Shown: piece by piece, positions 25,587 through 35,046 of the stretch | Layout of the letters: every line of letters begins with the position of its first letter | How positions within the stretch are numbered: position 1 is the first letter of the stretch | Assembly (NCBI RefSeq): GCF_011603255.1 | Contig: NZ_JAANCM010000001.1 | Coordinates: forward strand, 743,429 to 807,428 | Origin: Ferranicluibacter rubi | Lineage (GTDB): Bacteria > Pseudomonadota > Alphaproteobacteria > Rhizobiales > Rhizobiaceae | Reading direction: 5' to 3' | DNA length: 64,000 nucleotides | Position numbers and translations under genes: made by a program | Notes under the pieces: model-generated | Told to the model about the DNA's origin: nothing | The model's database searches: none | What the model saw: the letters and a program-made list of their open reading frames with translations, nothing else

Positions 25587-26879
25587 TCAGACGATGCCGC
25601 CACCACCGGCGCGGGCTGCCGGGCGCTCAGTGCCCACCTTGGTGCGATAGCCGCTCTTGCGATAGGCGGCGATCGGATCGATGGCGCCACCCTCGCGACG
25701 ACGGGCTTCGGCAAGGATCGCTTCGACATCGGTGCGGAACGCGCGCTTCAGCGTGTCGGACGCCATCAGCGCATCGTTTTCATCCTGATACCCGTCCAGA
25801 GCATCGCGATCGACGAGCAGCGCCTGCGCGTAGGCGCGGCGGATCTCGTTGGCGCTGGAGATCAGGCTTTCGATCGGATCGGTCACATTGTGCGACTGGT
25901 CGATCATGTGGGCCGGGTCGAAGCCCGTGATGCCGTGATGCTCGGCATCCACCAGTTCGTTGAAGACGAGGAAGAGCCGGTAGGGATCGACCGAGCCCGC
26001 ATCGAGATCGTCGTCGCCATATTTCGAATCGTTGAAGTGGAAGCCGCCGAGCTTGCCGAACTGGGTGAGCCGGGCAACGATCATCTCGATGTTGACGTTG
26101 GGCGCGTGGTGGCCGAGATCGACGAGGCACTGGGCCTTGGGGCCGAGCGTCGAGGCGATCAGGTAGCTCGTCCCCCAATCCTGCACCACCGTGGAATAGA
26201 AGGCCGGCTCGTACATCTTGTGTTCGGAGAACAGGCGCCAGTCATCCGGCAGGGCTGCGTAGATATCGCCCATCGAGGCGAGGTAGCGCTCGAAGCTGCG
26301 GGTGAAGTGGCTCTGGCCGGGGAAATTCGAGCCGTCGCCGACCCAGACCGTCAGCGCCTTCGAGCCGATGGCGCGACCGATCTCGATGCATTCGAGATTA
26401 TGCTCCACCGCCTGCGCCCGCGTTCCCGCATCCGCATGGCTGAGCGAGCCGAATTTGTAGGAGAGCGACTGCCCCTCCGCGTCCGAGAAGGTGTTGGAGT
26501 TCATGGCGTCGAAATGCAGGCCGTAAGCTTTCGCCGCCGCGAGCAGTTCGGCCGGGTCGGCCTTGTCCCAGGGGATGTGCAGGGAAACACCTGGCGTGGC
26601 GCGCGTCAGCTCATTGATGACGGCGCAGTCGGCCAGCTTGTCGAAGATGCGGCGCGGCTCGCCGATGCCCGGAAACCGGGCAAAGCGCGTGCCGCCCGTG
26701 CCGACCCCCCAGGAGGGAACGGCGACGTGGAAGGCAGACACCTTCCGCGTCACGGTTTCGATGTCGATGCCCCGGCGTGACAGGTGCTCGCCGAGGGCGT
26801 GATAATCCGCCGCCTGCGACGCGGCCCGGCTTTGGTTGTGCGCGGCGATAAGATCGGGCGCGATGCGGTGATCGGTCAT
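25587..26879 (-). CDS. rhaI: L-rhamnose isomerase (rhizobial RhaI type)
   Basis: Converts L-rhamnose to L-rhamnulose. The 430-residue TIM-barrel protein shows the metal and substrate residues of the xylose-isomerase-like RhaI family: VWVGDGSNFPGQ, LFSEHKMYEPAFYSTVVQDWG, LVDLGHHAPNVNIE and GGFHFNDSKYGDDDLDAG. ATG 26879 with GGAGGAG upstream fits the family start. The C-terminus is Gly-rich (RAGGGGIV). It follows rhaD by 25 bp on the same strand, so the two enzymes are co-transcribed away from the rha operator. Confidence 0.95.
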   Translation of the reverse strand: MTDHRIAPDLIAAHNQSRAASQAADYHALGEHLSRRGIDIETVTRKVSAFHVAVPSWGVGTGGTRFARFPGIGEPRRIFDKLADCAVINELTRATPGVSLHIPWDKADPAELLAAAKAYGLHFDAMNSNTFSDAEGQSLSYKFGSLSHADAGTRAQAVEHNLECIEIGRAIGSKALTVWVGDGSNFPGQSHFTRSFERYLASMGDIYAALPDDWRLFSEHKMYEPAFYSTVVQDWGTSYLIASTLGPKAQCLVDLGHHAPNVNIEMIVARLTQFGKLGGFHFNDSKYGDDDLDAGSVDPYRLFLVFNELVDAEHHGITGFDPAHMIDQSHNVTDPIESLISSANEIRRAYAQALLVDRDALDGYQDENDALMASDTLKRAFRTDVEAILAEARRREGGAIDPIAAYRKSGYRTKVGTERPAARAGGGGIV

Positions 26880-26904
26880 GATGGTCTCCTCCCTCTTACA
26901 CAGC

Positions 26905-29004
26905 CTAGCGCGGAAAGCTCTGCGCGTTGCCGCCATCGACATTGATGATGTTGCCGGTGGACTTGGCCGACAGGTCGGAGGCGAGGAAGTAGATGGCTTC
27001 GGCGACGTCCTCGGGCAGGATGTTCACCTTCAGCATGGAGCGCTTGCGGTAGTGTTCTTCCAGATCGCTGACCTCGATCTTGGAGGAGGCCGCGCGCTGC
27101 TCGCGCCACTCGCCATCCCATATCTTCGATCCGCGCAGCACCGCATCGGGATTGACCGTGTTGACGCGAATGCCGCCTTCCGCGCCCTCGAGCGCCAGGC
27201 ATCGGGCGAGATGAATCTCGGCCGCCTTGGCGGTGCAATAAGCGGATGCGTTCGGGGACGAGGCAAGACCGTTCTTTGACGCGACGAAGACGACGTTGCC
27301 GCCGAGCTTCTGGCGACGAAACAGGCGGAAGGCCTCGCGTGAGACGAGGAAGTAGCCGGTTGCGAGGATCTCGATGTTGCGGTTCCACATGGCGAGGTCC
27401 GTCTCCTCGACCGGTGCGGAGGATGCGATGCCGGCATTGGAGACGAGGATATCGATGCCGCCGAACTCGACCAGACCCTGCGTGAAGGCCTCGGCCACCT
27501 GCTTCTCATCGGTGACGTCGAGCTTGACGCTGCGCACGGCGTCCGCACCGTAGCGCTTGGCGAAATCGGCCTGCGCGCCGTCGAGCGCGGTCTGGTCGAT
27601 ATCGGCGAGCACGACGCAGGCGCCTTCGGCGATCAGGCGGGTTGCCGTGGCGCGGCCGATGCCGCCGGCACCGCCGGTGACGAGGGCGACACGACCGGCA
27701 AGGCTCTTCGGCTTCGGCATGCGCTGGAGCTTGGCCTCCTCGAGCAGCCAGTATTCGATATCGAAGGCCTCCTGTTCGGGCAGTCCCTGATAGTCCGACA
27801 CGGTGGAGGCGCCGCGCATGACGTTGATGGCGTTGACGTAGAACTCACCGGCAATGCGGGCCGTCGCCTTGTCGCGGGCAAAGGAGAGCATGCCGACGCC
27901 GGGAATGAGGAAGATCACCGGATTGGGATCGCGCATGGCGGGCGAATTGTCGTGGCGGCAGGTCTCGTAATAGCGGGCGTAATCGGCACGGTAGGCGTCG
28001 AGCGCCGCATCGAGACCGGCGACGACCGAATCGATGCTGCCATCCGCCGTAGGGTCGAAATCGAGGATCAGCGGGCGGATCTTGGTGCGCAGGAAATGAT
28101 CCGGGCAGGAGGTGCCGAGCGCGCCAAGGCGCTGGAGGTCGGCGGAATTGACGAATTCCAGCACGGCGGTCTGATCGTCGAAATGACCGAGCTTGCGTTC
28201 CTCCCGGCCGATGCGGCCGCGGATTTCCGGCATCAGCCTTGCGGCGATCGCACGGCGTTGCGCCTCCTCCAGGCTGGTCGCGACGGCACCGCCGAAGACG
28301 GTTTTGCCTTCTGTCTTCGTTGCAAACCAGTCGATCGCACGGTTGATGATGTCGAGCGTCAGCTCGTAGCAGGCCTTGGCGTCATCCGCCCAGGTGAAGA
28401 GACCGTGGCTTTCGAGCACGACGCCCTTGGCATTCGGGTTGGCCGCGACGAAGGCCCCGAGATCGAGACCGAGCTGGAAGCCGGGACGGCGCCAGGGGAG
28501 CCAGCCGATCTCGTCGCCGAAGACCTCTTTGGTCAGTTCGCGCGAGTTCTTCGACGCGGCGATGGCGATGATCGCATCGGGATGCATATGATCGACATGG
28601 GTGAACGGCACGAAGCCGTGCAGCGGCGTGTCGATGGAGGCGGCGCGCGGGTTGAGCGCGAAGGTGCAATGCGGCAGGAAGCCGACCATGCGGTCCTCGT
28701 CCTCGACACCCTTGTAGAGACCCTTCAGCGCTTCCAGCTTGTCGAGATAGAGCGTGGCGAAACCGTCGAGCTTGATGGTGCCGACATCGCCGCCGGAGCC
28801 CTTGACCCAGAGGACGCGCACGGGCGCGCCGGTCAGCGGATCGGTCTCTGTCACCTTGGCCGACGTGTTGCCGCCGCCGTAATTGGTGATGCGCTTGTCG
28901 GCGCCCAAAAGGTTCGAGCGGTAAAGAAGCTTGCCCGGCTCATCGAGAGCGTTCGCGATCGCATCATCCCAACGGCTTTCGAGACGGTGGCTCTGTTCCG
29001 ACAT
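26905..29004 (-). CDS. rhaD: bifunctional rhamnulose-1-phosphate aldolase / short-chain dehydrogenase
   Basis: 699 residues fusing two enzymes. The N-terminal class II aldolase/adducin-type domain (about residues 1-400) carries NYGGGNTSAK, VKGSGGD, HVDHMHPDAIIAIA (zinc His) and LESHGLFTWADD. The C-terminal SDR domain (about 430-699) carries the NAD(P) motif VTGGAGGIGRATA, SNAGIASS, and the catalytic Tyr-Lys in ASAYCTAKAAEIHLA. It cleaves L-rhamnulose 1-phosphate to dihydroxyacetone phosphate and L-lactaldehyde, and the second domain plausibly oxidises lactaldehyde. This fusion is known in rhizobial rha clusters. ATG 29004 has GGAGGAT upstream. Confidence 0.95.
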   Translation of the reverse strand: MSEQSHRLESRWDDAIANALDEPGKLLYRSNLLGADKRITNYGGGNTSAKVTETDPLTGAPVRVLWVKGSGGDVGTIKLDGFATLYLDKLEALKGLYKGVEDEDRMVGFLPHCTFALNPRAASIDTPLHGFVPFTHVDHMHPDAIIAIAASKNSRELTKEVFGDEIGWLPWRRPGFQLGLDLGAFVAANPNAKGVVLESHGLFTWADDAKACYELTLDIINRAIDWFATKTEGKTVFGGAVATSLEEAQRRAIAARLMPEIRGRIGREERKLGHFDDQTAVLEFVNSADLQRLGALGTSCPDHFLRTKIRPLILDFDPTADGSIDSVVAGLDAALDAYRADYARYYETCRHDNSPAMRDPNPVIFLIPGVGMLSFARDKATARIAGEFYVNAINVMRGASTVSDYQGLPEQEAFDIEYWLLEEAKLQRMPKPKSLAGRVALVTGGAGGIGRATATRLIAEGACVVLADIDQTALDGAQADFAKRYGADAVRSVKLDVTDEKQVAEAFTQGLVEFGGIDILVSNAGIASSAPVEETDLAMWNRNIEILATGYFLVSREAFRLFRRQKLGGNVVFVASKNGLASSPNASAYCTAKAAEIHLARCLALEGAEGGIRVNTVNPDAVLRGSKIWDGEWREQRAASSKIEVSDLEEHYRKRSMLKVNILPEDVAEAIYFLASDLSAKSTGNIINVDGGNAQSFPR

Positions 29005-29089
29005 GTCATCCTCCCATGGTATCGGAACCCCTGCGTCGAACGCAGGTCGGCCCCGTATTGCCGACGATATCGCGCAGTCCAACCGCTCA

Positions 29090-29162
29090 TGTCAATCATA
29101 TTCGATCATAAATGTTCATGTTGCAGCGCAATATAGAAATTTATGATCGTTATTGATTGACA
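29090..29162. promoter_or_regulatory. rha divergent operator-promoter with symmetric -35 boxes
   Basis: A large inverted repeat has arms 29090-29113 and 29139-29162, 20 of 24 positions complementary. The inner core is CGATCATAAAT / ATTTATGATCG and the outer core is TGTCAATCA / TGATTGACA; the spacer is 25 bp. The outer arms each contain TTGACA on opposite strands. On the plus strand TTGACA (29157-29162) is followed after 17 nt by ATAACT (29180-29185), a promoter for rhaR. The mirrored TTGACA would serve rhaD-rhaI. Binding of the DeoR-type regulator here would close both promoters. Confidence 0.7.
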
Positions 29163-29204
29163 GTCCCCGCTTAATTCGCATAACTCGCTGTCGAGGAGAC
29201 ACCC

Positions 29205-30017
29205 ATGCACGAACGCGAACGCCACCGCATCATCTTGAGCGCCGTCCAGGAAAAGCCTGTGGTGACGGTGCAGGATATCGCGGAACTGACGGATGCGTCG
29301 GAGGCGACGATCCGCCGTGACATCGCCTCTCTGCATGTTCAGGGGAAGCTTCGCAGGGTTCGAGGCGGGGCCGAAGCCGTGCATCCGCCGCAAATCGGCA
29401 ATCTGGCCGCACGCCCCTTCCGGGTTTCCGAATCGATCAACTCCGATAAAAAGCGCGCAATCGCCCGCATGGCCGTCGATCTCTGCGAGGAAGGCGACGC
29501 CGTCATCATCAATGGGGGAACGACGACCTTCCAGATGGTGCACTTCATGGCGGCCCGACGACTGCAGGTCATGACCAATTCGTTTGCGATCGCCGAGCAT
29601 CTCGTCAAGCATTCCAAATGCACGGTGACGGTGCCCGGCGGCACGATCTATCGCGACCAGAGCCTGATCCTGTCGCCGTTCGAAAACGACGCCATCCGCA
29701 ATTTTTCCGCCCGCCGCATGTTCGTCGGCGCGCAAGGGGCCAGCGCGCTCGGCATCATGGAGTCCGACGCTCTGGTGATCCAGAGCGAGCAGCGCCTGAT
29801 GCGCCAGGCCGACGAACTCGTCGTCATGATCGATTCGGGCAAGTTCGCCCGGCGATCGAGCCTCATTCTCTGCCCGCTCGAAAACGTTTCCACCATCATT
29901 ACCGACAGCGCCGTGTCTGAGGAGGCCGTGCGCATGGTGGAGGCCGCGGGGGTCAAGCTGGTCACGGTTCCCGTGTCGGCGTCGGATACGAAGGATCATA
30001 CCGCATCGGTCGCATGA
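29205..30017 (+). CDS. rhaR: DeoR-family regulator of L-rhamnose genes
   Basis: 270 residues: an N-terminal winged helix (about 3-60, RERHRIILSAVQEKPVVTVQDI and DASEATIRRDIASL) and the DeoR sensor domain (about 75-250) with the phosphosugar-binding ININGGTTTFQM and VPGGTIYRDQ segments. ATG 29205 follows GAGGAGA. Family knowledge: DeoR proteins respond to phosphorylated sugars, here probably rhamnulose phosphate or a product. It is the first gene of the transport unit and divergent from rhaD-rhaI across the operator at 29090-29162. Confidence 0.92.
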   Translation: MHERERHRIILSAVQEKPVVTVQDIAELTDASEATIRRDIASLHVQGKLRRVRGGAEAVHPPQIGNLAARPFRVSESINSDKKRAIARMAVDLCEEGDAVIINGGTTTFQMVHFMAARRLQVMTNSFAIAEHLVKHSKCTVTVPGGTIYRDQSLILSPFENDAIRNFSARRMFVGAQGASALGIMESDALVIQSEQRLMRQADELVVMIDSGKFARRSSLILCPLENVSTIITDSAVSEEAVRMVEAAGVKLVTVPVSASDTKDHTASVA

Positions 30018-30055
30018 GCGGCCGGGCACTTATCGTCAACTGGGAGGAAGACAGC

Positions 30056-31051
30056 ATGAAACTCGCACAAAAGCTTGCCATCGGGGTGGTGTTCGCCATG
30101 GCCGCATTCGGCTCGGCCGCACATGCCGCCGAGGTCAAGATCGGCCTCGTCGTGAAATCGCTCGGCAACGGCTTCTTCGAGGCCGCCAACAAGGGCGCGC
30201 AGGAAGCGGCCAAGGAACTCGGCGATGTCGAGATCATCTATACCGGCCCGACCTCGACGACGGCCGAAGGCCAGATTGAGGTGATCAACGCGCTGATCGC
30301 CCAGGGCGTCAACGCCATCGCCATCTCGGCAAACGATCCCGACGCCGTGGTGCCTGCGCTGAAGAGGGCCGCACAGCGCGGCATCAAGGTTATCTCGTGG
30401 GATTCGGGCGTCGCACCCGAAGGCCGCATCCTGCAGCTCAACCCGTCTTCGAACGATCTTATCGGCAAGATGTGCCTTCAGCTCGTCAAGGATCACCTCG
30501 ACGGCGGCAAAGGCGATTTTGCCATCCTCTCGGCCACGACGACCTCAACGAACCAGAACATCTGGATCGAGGAAATGAAGAAGCAGCTGAAGGACTTCCC
30601 CGGTCTCAACCTCGTCACGACCGTCTATGGCGACGACCTTTCGGACAAGAGCTACCGCGAAGCCCAGGGCCTCATGACCTCCAACCCGAACGTCAAGGTC
30701 ATCGTCGCCCCGACCACGGTCGGCGTGCTTGCGGCGTCGCAGGCCGTCAAGGATGCCGGCAAGATCGGCCAGGTCTACGTGACCGGTCTCGGCCTTCCCT
30801 CCGAGATGGCCGGCGCGATCAAGTCGGGCGCGACGAAGGAATTCGCGATCTGGAACCCGATCGATCTCGGCTACTCCGCCGCCCAGATCGCCTACCGCCT
30901 CGTCAAGGGCGACACGGACGGTGCGCCGGGCTCGGAAATCGAAGCCGGCCGCATGGGCAAGATCAAGGTCGGGGGCAACGGCGAAGCCGCCATGGCCGAT
31001 CCCTTCGTCTACAATGCCGAAAACATCGACCAGTTCTCCAAGGTCTTCTGA
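30056..31051 (+). CDS. rhaS: L-rhamnose ABC transporter periplasmic binding protein
   Basis: 331 residues; signal peptide 1-22 (KLAIGVVFAMAAFGSAAHA) followed by a RbsB/LacI-like type I binding fold: VKIGLVVKSLGNGFFEAANKGAQEAA, INALIAQGVNAIAISANDPDAV, VISWDSGV and the second-domain strands. ATG 30056 has GGAGGAAG upstream and starts the signal peptide. A strong hairpin directly follows the stop (31066-31091), a common device to raise the amount of binding protein over the rest of the transporter. Confidence 0.95.
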   Translation: MKLAQKLAIGVVFAMAAFGSAAHAAEVKIGLVVKSLGNGFFEAANKGAQEAAKELGDVEIIYTGPTSTTAEGQIEVINALIAQGVNAIAISANDPDAVVPALKRAAQRGIKVISWDSGVAPEGRILQLNPSSNDLIGKMCLQLVKDHLDGGKGDFAILSATTTSTNQNIWIEEMKKQLKDFPGLNLVTTVYGDDLSDKSYREAQGLMTSNPNVKVIVAPTTVGVLAASQAVKDAGKIGQVYVTGLGLPSEMAGAIKSGATKEFAIWNPIDLGYSAAQIAYRLVKGDTDGAPGSEIEAGRMGKIKVGGNGEAAMADPFVYNAENIDQFSKVF

Positions 31052-31065
31052 TTTTTTAAGATGAT

Positions 31066-31091
31066 CCGGCGGCGCCCACCCGCGCCGCCGG
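31066..31091 (+). repeat. intercistronic hairpin between rhaS and rhaT
   Basis: CCGGCGGCGC (31066-31075) and GCGCCGCCGG (31082-31091) pair perfectly over 10 bp around the loop CCACCC. It lies 14 bp after the rhaS stop without a strong T tract, so it more likely stabilises the upstream message or attenuates than fully terminates. Confidence 0.6.
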
Positions 31092-31111
31092 TCCTCTCTT
31101 TCCGACCGGAC

Positions 31112-32647
31112 ATGGACATGATGGCCCTTCAACACCCCGTCGCCGAGGATCGTACGCCCGCGCCCGCCATTCTGGAAATGCGCGGCATTTCGCAGATCTT
31201 TCCGGGCGTCAAGGCGCTCGACGGCGTCGATATCGCGCTCTATCCAGGGACGGTGACCGCGCTGATCGGCGAGAACGGTGCCGGCAAATCGACGCTCGTG
31301 AAGATCCTCACCGGCATCTATCGCCCGAGCGAGGGCGAGATCCGGATCGACGGCTCGCCGATCGTCTTTGCCGATGCACAGGCGGCCATCGATGCCGGCG
31401 TGACCGCCATCCACCAGGAAACCGTGCTGTTCGACGAGCTGACGGTCGCCGAAAACATCTTTCTCGGTCATGCACCGCGTACGCGCTTTCGCACCATCGA
31501 CTGGGCGACCATGAACCGGCGCGCCGGCGACCTCTTGCGCTCGCTCGAAAGCACGATCGATCCGACCATCCGCCTGAAGGACCTGTCGATCGCGCAGCGC
31601 CATCTGGTCGCCATCTCGCGAGCGCTTTCCATCGAGGCACGCATCGTCATCATGGACGAGCCGACGGCGGCGCTCTCCCGGAAAGAGATCGACGATCTCT
31701 TCCGCATCGTGCGCGACCTCAAGCGCCAGGGCAAAGCCATCCTCTTCATCAGCCACAAGTTCGACGAGGTCTACGAGATCGCCGAGAACTACGTGGTCTT
31801 CCGCGACGGCAAGGCCGTCGGGCACGGCGCGCTGGCGGCCACCCCGCAGGACGATATCGTCCGCCTGATGGTCGGGCGCACGGTGGCCGACGCCTTCCCG
31901 AAGATCGCGGTGACGCCGGGTGCGCCGGTGCTCGAGGTTTCCGGCTACAGCCACCCGACCGAATTCCACGATATCTCGTTTACGCTGCGGCGCGGCGAAA
32001 TCCTCGGCATCTACGGCCTGATCGGCGCCGGGCGCTCCGAGCTTTGCCAGTCGCTGTTCGGCATCACGGTGCCAGCCAGCGGCACCGTGCAGGTCGAGGG
32101 CCGGCCGGTGACGATCCGCTCGCCGCGCGATGCGATCCGCGCCGGTATCGTCTATGTGCCGGAGGAGCGCGGCCGCCATGGGCTGGCCCTGCCGATGCCG
32201 ATCTTCCAGAACATGACGCTGCCATCGCTCCGGCGGACGTCGCGCGCGGGTTTCCTGCGGCTTGCCGACGAGTTCGCGCTGGCCCGCAAATATGCCGAGC
32301 GGCTGGACCTGCGCGCCGCCGCCCTTTCCGTGCCCGTCGGCACGCTGTCGGGCGGCAACCAGCAGAAGGTGGTCATCGGCAAATGGCTCGCGACGCAGCC
32401 GAAGGTGATCCTTCTCGACGAGCCGACCAAGGGGATCGACATCGGCTCCAAGGCCGCCGTCCACGCCTTCATCAGCGAGCTTGCCGCCGAGGGCCTGTCG
32501 ATCGTGATGATCTCGTCGGAACTGCCGGAGATTCTCGGCATGTCGGACCGGGTGATGGTGATGAAGGAAGGCCTGTCGGCGGGCATCCACCCGCGCGCCG
32601 GGCTGACGCCGGAAATGCTGGTGCGCGCCGCCACCGGCAACGCGTGA
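31112..32647 (+). CDS. rhaT: L-rhamnose ABC transporter ATP-binding protein (two ABC domains)
   Basis: About 511 residues with two ABC domains as in RbsA/AraG. First domain: Walker A GENGAGKST, signature-like DLSIAQRH, Walker B IVIMDEPTAALS. Second: degenerate Walker A GLIGAGRSE, signature LSGGNQQKVVI, Walker B VILLDEPTKGID. The start is uncertain: an ATG at 31061 would place the intercistronic hairpin inside the gene, so I prefer one of the clustered ATGs at 31112, 31118 or 31121; none has a strong ribosome-binding site. RhaT here is the name used in rhizobia for the ATPase, not the E. coli proton symporter. Confidence 0.9.
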   Translation: MDMMALQHPVAEDRTPAPAILEMRGISQIFPGVKALDGVDIALYPGTVTALIGENGAGKSTLVKILTGIYRPSEGEIRIDGSPIVFADAQAAIDAGVTAIHQETVLFDELTVAENIFLGHAPRTRFRTIDWATMNRRAGDLLRSLESTIDPTIRLKDLSIAQRHLVAISRALSIEARIVIMDEPTAALSRKEIDDLFRIVRDLKRQGKAILFISHKFDEVYEIAENYVVFRDGKAVGHGALAATPQDDIVRLMVGRTVADAFPKIAVTPGAPVLEVSGYSHPTEFHDISFTLRRGEILGIYGLIGAGRSELCQSLFGITVPASGTVQVEGRPVTIRSPRDAIRAGIVYVPEERGRHGLALPMPIFQNMTLPSLRRTSRAGFLRLADEFALARKYAERLDLRAAALSVPVGTLSGGNQQKVVIGKWLATQPKVILLDEPTKGIDIGSKAAVHAFISELAAEGLSIVMISSELPEILGMSDRVMVMKEGLSAGIHPRAGLTPEMLVRAATGNA

Positions 32648-32657
32648 GGAGTAGCCC

Positions 32658-33680
32658 ATGACCTTTCTGAAAAAGCGCGAAACCCTGCTCTTCCTCATCA
32701 TCGCCCTGATGGTCGTCGCGTTCTCGACACGCGCGACCGGCTTCGGGAACCCGCGCAACCTCGCCGTCATCTTCAACGATACGGCGATTCTGATCATCCT
32801 GGCGCTGGCGCAGATGACGGTCATCCTGACGAAGTCGATCGATCTCTCGGTCGCCGCCAACCTCGCCTTCAGCGGCATGGCGGTGGCGATGCTGAACGCG
32901 GCCGTTCCGGGCCTGCCGCTCGTCCTCCTCATCCTGCTTGCCATCGGCATCGGGGCAGCGCTGGGCGCCATCAACGGGTTTCTCGTCTGGCGGCTCGAAA
33001 TGCCGCCGATCGTGGTGACGCTGGGCACGCTCACCATCTATCGCGGCATGGCCTTCGTTCTCTCGGGCGGCGCCTGGGTCAACGCGCACCAGATGACGCC
33101 GGAGTTCCTTAACGTGCCCCGGCTTGGCATCGCCGGGCTCCCGGTTCTCTCCTGGGTCGCGGTGCTCGTCGTCGTGCTCGTCGCTCTCATGGCACGCTAT
33201 ACGCCTTTTGGCCGCTCGGCCTATGCGGCGGGCGGCAATCCCGTTGCCGCCGTCTATGCCGGCATCGATGTCGGCTATACGCGCTTTCTCGCCTTCACGC
33301 TCTCCGGCGCGCTTGCCGGTCTCAGCGGCTATCTCTGGGTGTCGCGCTATGCGGTGGCCTATGTCGATATCGCCATCGGCTTCGAACTCGACAGCGTCGC
33401 GGCCTGCGTCATCGGCGGCATCTCGATTGCCGGCGGTGTCGGCACCGTCATCGGCACCGTGCTCGGCGCGCTGTTCCTCGGCGTCATCAAGAACGCGCTG
33501 CCCGTCATCGGCATCTCGCCCTTCACGCAGATGGCGATCTCCGGCTCGGTGATCATTCTCGCCGTCGTGTTCAATGCGCGGCGCGAGCGCAATCGCGGGC
33601 GGATCATCCTGCGCAACCGGGCGGCCGAAGACGGCGGCGCTGATAAGACGGACAAGATCGGCAAGGAGGCCCTGGCATGA
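32658..33680 (+). CDS. rhaP: L-rhamnose ABC transporter permease
   Basis: 340-residue RbsC-like permease with about ten hydrophobic helices. Family motifs: ILTKSIDLSVAANLAFSGM, VTLGTLTIYRGMAFVLSGG and AVYAGIDVGYTRFLAFTLSG. The C-terminal 30 residues are charged. ATG 32658 follows GAGGAG. The stop overlaps rhaQ by four bases. With RhaQ it forms the heterodimeric channel. Confidence 0.93.
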   Translation: MTFLKKRETLLFLIIALMVVAFSTRATGFGNPRNLAVIFNDTAILIILALAQMTVILTKSIDLSVAANLAFSGMAVAMLNAAVPGLPLVLLILLAIGIGAALGAINGFLVWRLEMPPIVVTLGTLTIYRGMAFVLSGGAWVNAHQMTPEFLNVPRLGIAGLPVLSWVAVLVVVLVALMARYTPFGRSAYAAGGNPVAAVYAGIDVGYTRFLAFTLSGALAGLSGYLWVSRYAVAYVDIAIGFELDSVAACVIGGISIAGGVGTVIGTVLGALFLGVIKNALPVIGISPFTQMAISGSVIILAVVFNARRERNRGRIILRNRAAEDGGADKTDKIGKEALA

Positions 33681-34705
33681 GCGCGATCCTCTCGACATCT
33701 CCTAAGCCCGAACCGTCGCAGCCCACGCGCCGCGCCATTCCCGACCGGCTCGGCACGCCGCTTCGCCGGCTGCTCGCCAGCTGGGAGGTGCTGCTGCTCG
33801 GTGTCGCGGTGGCCATCTTCGTGTTCAATTCGCTGGCCTCGCCCTATTTCCTCGATGCCTGGAACCTCTCCGACGCCACCTTCAACTTCACCGAAAAGGC
33901 GATGATCGCCTTTGCCATGGCGCTGCTGGTGATCGCCGGCGAGATCGACCTGTCGGTTGCTGCCATCATCGCGCTGGCCTCCACCGCCATGGGTGCGGCA
34001 GCCCAGGCGGGCGTGGGTGCGGCCGGGCTGGTGGGCATCGGCCTCTGCGTCGGTCTGGCCTGCGGCACCGTCAATGGCGTGCTCGTCTCGGGCATGAAGC
34101 TACCCTCCATCGTCGTCACCATCGGCACGATGAGCCTGTTTCGCGGCCTCTCCTATATCGTGCTCGGCGACAAGGCCTATGGCGGCTATCCCGCCGACTT
34201 CGCCTTCTTCGGGCAGGGCTATGTCGTCTGGGTGTTCTCGTTCGAATTCGTGCTGTTTCTCGTGCTGGCCGGGCTTTTCGCACTCCTGCTGCATGCGACG
34301 AATTTCGGGCGTCAGGTTCAGGTGATCGGCAATAACGAGTTTGCCGCACGCTTTTCCGGCATTCCGGTCGAGCGGATCAAATTCATCCTGTTTCTGCTGA
34401 CGGGGCTGATGAGCGGCATCGCCGCCGTCTGCCTCACCTCGCGTCTTGGTTCCACCCGGCCCTCGATCGCGCAAGGCTGGGAGCTGGAGGTCGTGACCAT
34501 GGTGGTGCTCGGCGGGGTCTCCATTCTCGGCGGCTCCGGCACGATCGGCGGCGTCGTCATCGCGGCCTTCGTCATGGGCCTCGTCACCTTCGGGCTTGGA
34601 CTTCTGAACGTTCCCGGCATCGTCATGTCGATCTTCATCGGCCTGCTCCTCATCATCACCATCGCGCTGCCGATCCTGGCGCGCCGCATCAAGGCGAGAT
34701 CCTGA
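33677..34705 (+). CDS. rhaQ: L-rhamnose ABC transporter permease
   Basis: 342-residue RbsC-like permease with a Pro-rich cytoplasmic N-terminus of about 35 residues and around nine helices. Motifs parallel to Rha[60 protein letters not shown] overlap with rhaP and TGATG overlap with rhaU show translational coupling. Confidence 0.93.
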   Translation: MSAILSTSPKPEPSQPTRRAIPDRLGTPLRRLLASWEVLLLGVAVAIFVFNSLASPYFLDAWNLSDATFNFTEKAMIAFAMALLVIAGEIDLSVAAIIALASTAMGAAAQAGVGAAGLVGIGLCVGLACGTVNGVLVSGMKLPSIVVTIGTMSLFRGLSYIVLGDKAYGGYPADFAFFGQGYVVWVFSFEFVLFLVLAGLFALLLHATNFGRQVQVIGNNEFAARFSGIPVERIKFILFLLTGLMSGIAAVCLTSRLGSTRPSIAQGWELEVVTMVVLGGVSILGGSGTIGGVVIAAFVMGLVTFGLGLLNVPGIVMSIFIGLLLIITIALPILARRIKARS

Positions 34706-35046
34706 TGACCTCCGACAGGACGCTCGAACGCCACGCCTTCGTCATGAAGCTGCATGCCGGGCAAGAAGACGAGTATCGCCGCCGTCACGACGCGATCTGG
34801 CCGGAGCTGAGCGCGCTGTTGGTAAAGGCCGGCGTCCACGACTACTCGATCTTTCTCGATCCGGAGACGCTGACGCTGTTCGGCGTACTGTCGCGCCCGC
34901 GCGATCACGGCATGGCAGCCCTACCGGAGCATCCCGTCATGAAACGCTGGTGGGCGCATATGGCCGATATCATGGAGACCCATCCCGACAACGCACCGGT
35001 GTCGCGCGATCTGATCCCCGTGTTCCATCTGCCGGCGCAGCCATGA
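34705..35046 (+). CDS. rhaU: L-rhamnose mutarotase
   Basis: 113-residue ferredoxin-fold protein (RhaM/RhaU family) interconverting alpha and beta anomers of L-rhamnose. The family pattern is visible: [21 protein letters not shown] with the catalytic His, [23 protein letters not shown] and [17 protein letters not shown]. The start codon shares a base with the rhaQ stop. In rhizobia the product is required for efficient use of rhamnose together with the kinase encoded next. Confidence 0.95.
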   Translation: MTSDRTLERHAFVMKLHAGQEDEYRRRHDAIWPELSALLVKAGVHDYSIFLDPETLTLFGVLSRPRDHGMAALPEHPVMKRWWAHMADIMETHPDNAPVSRDLIPVFHLPAQP

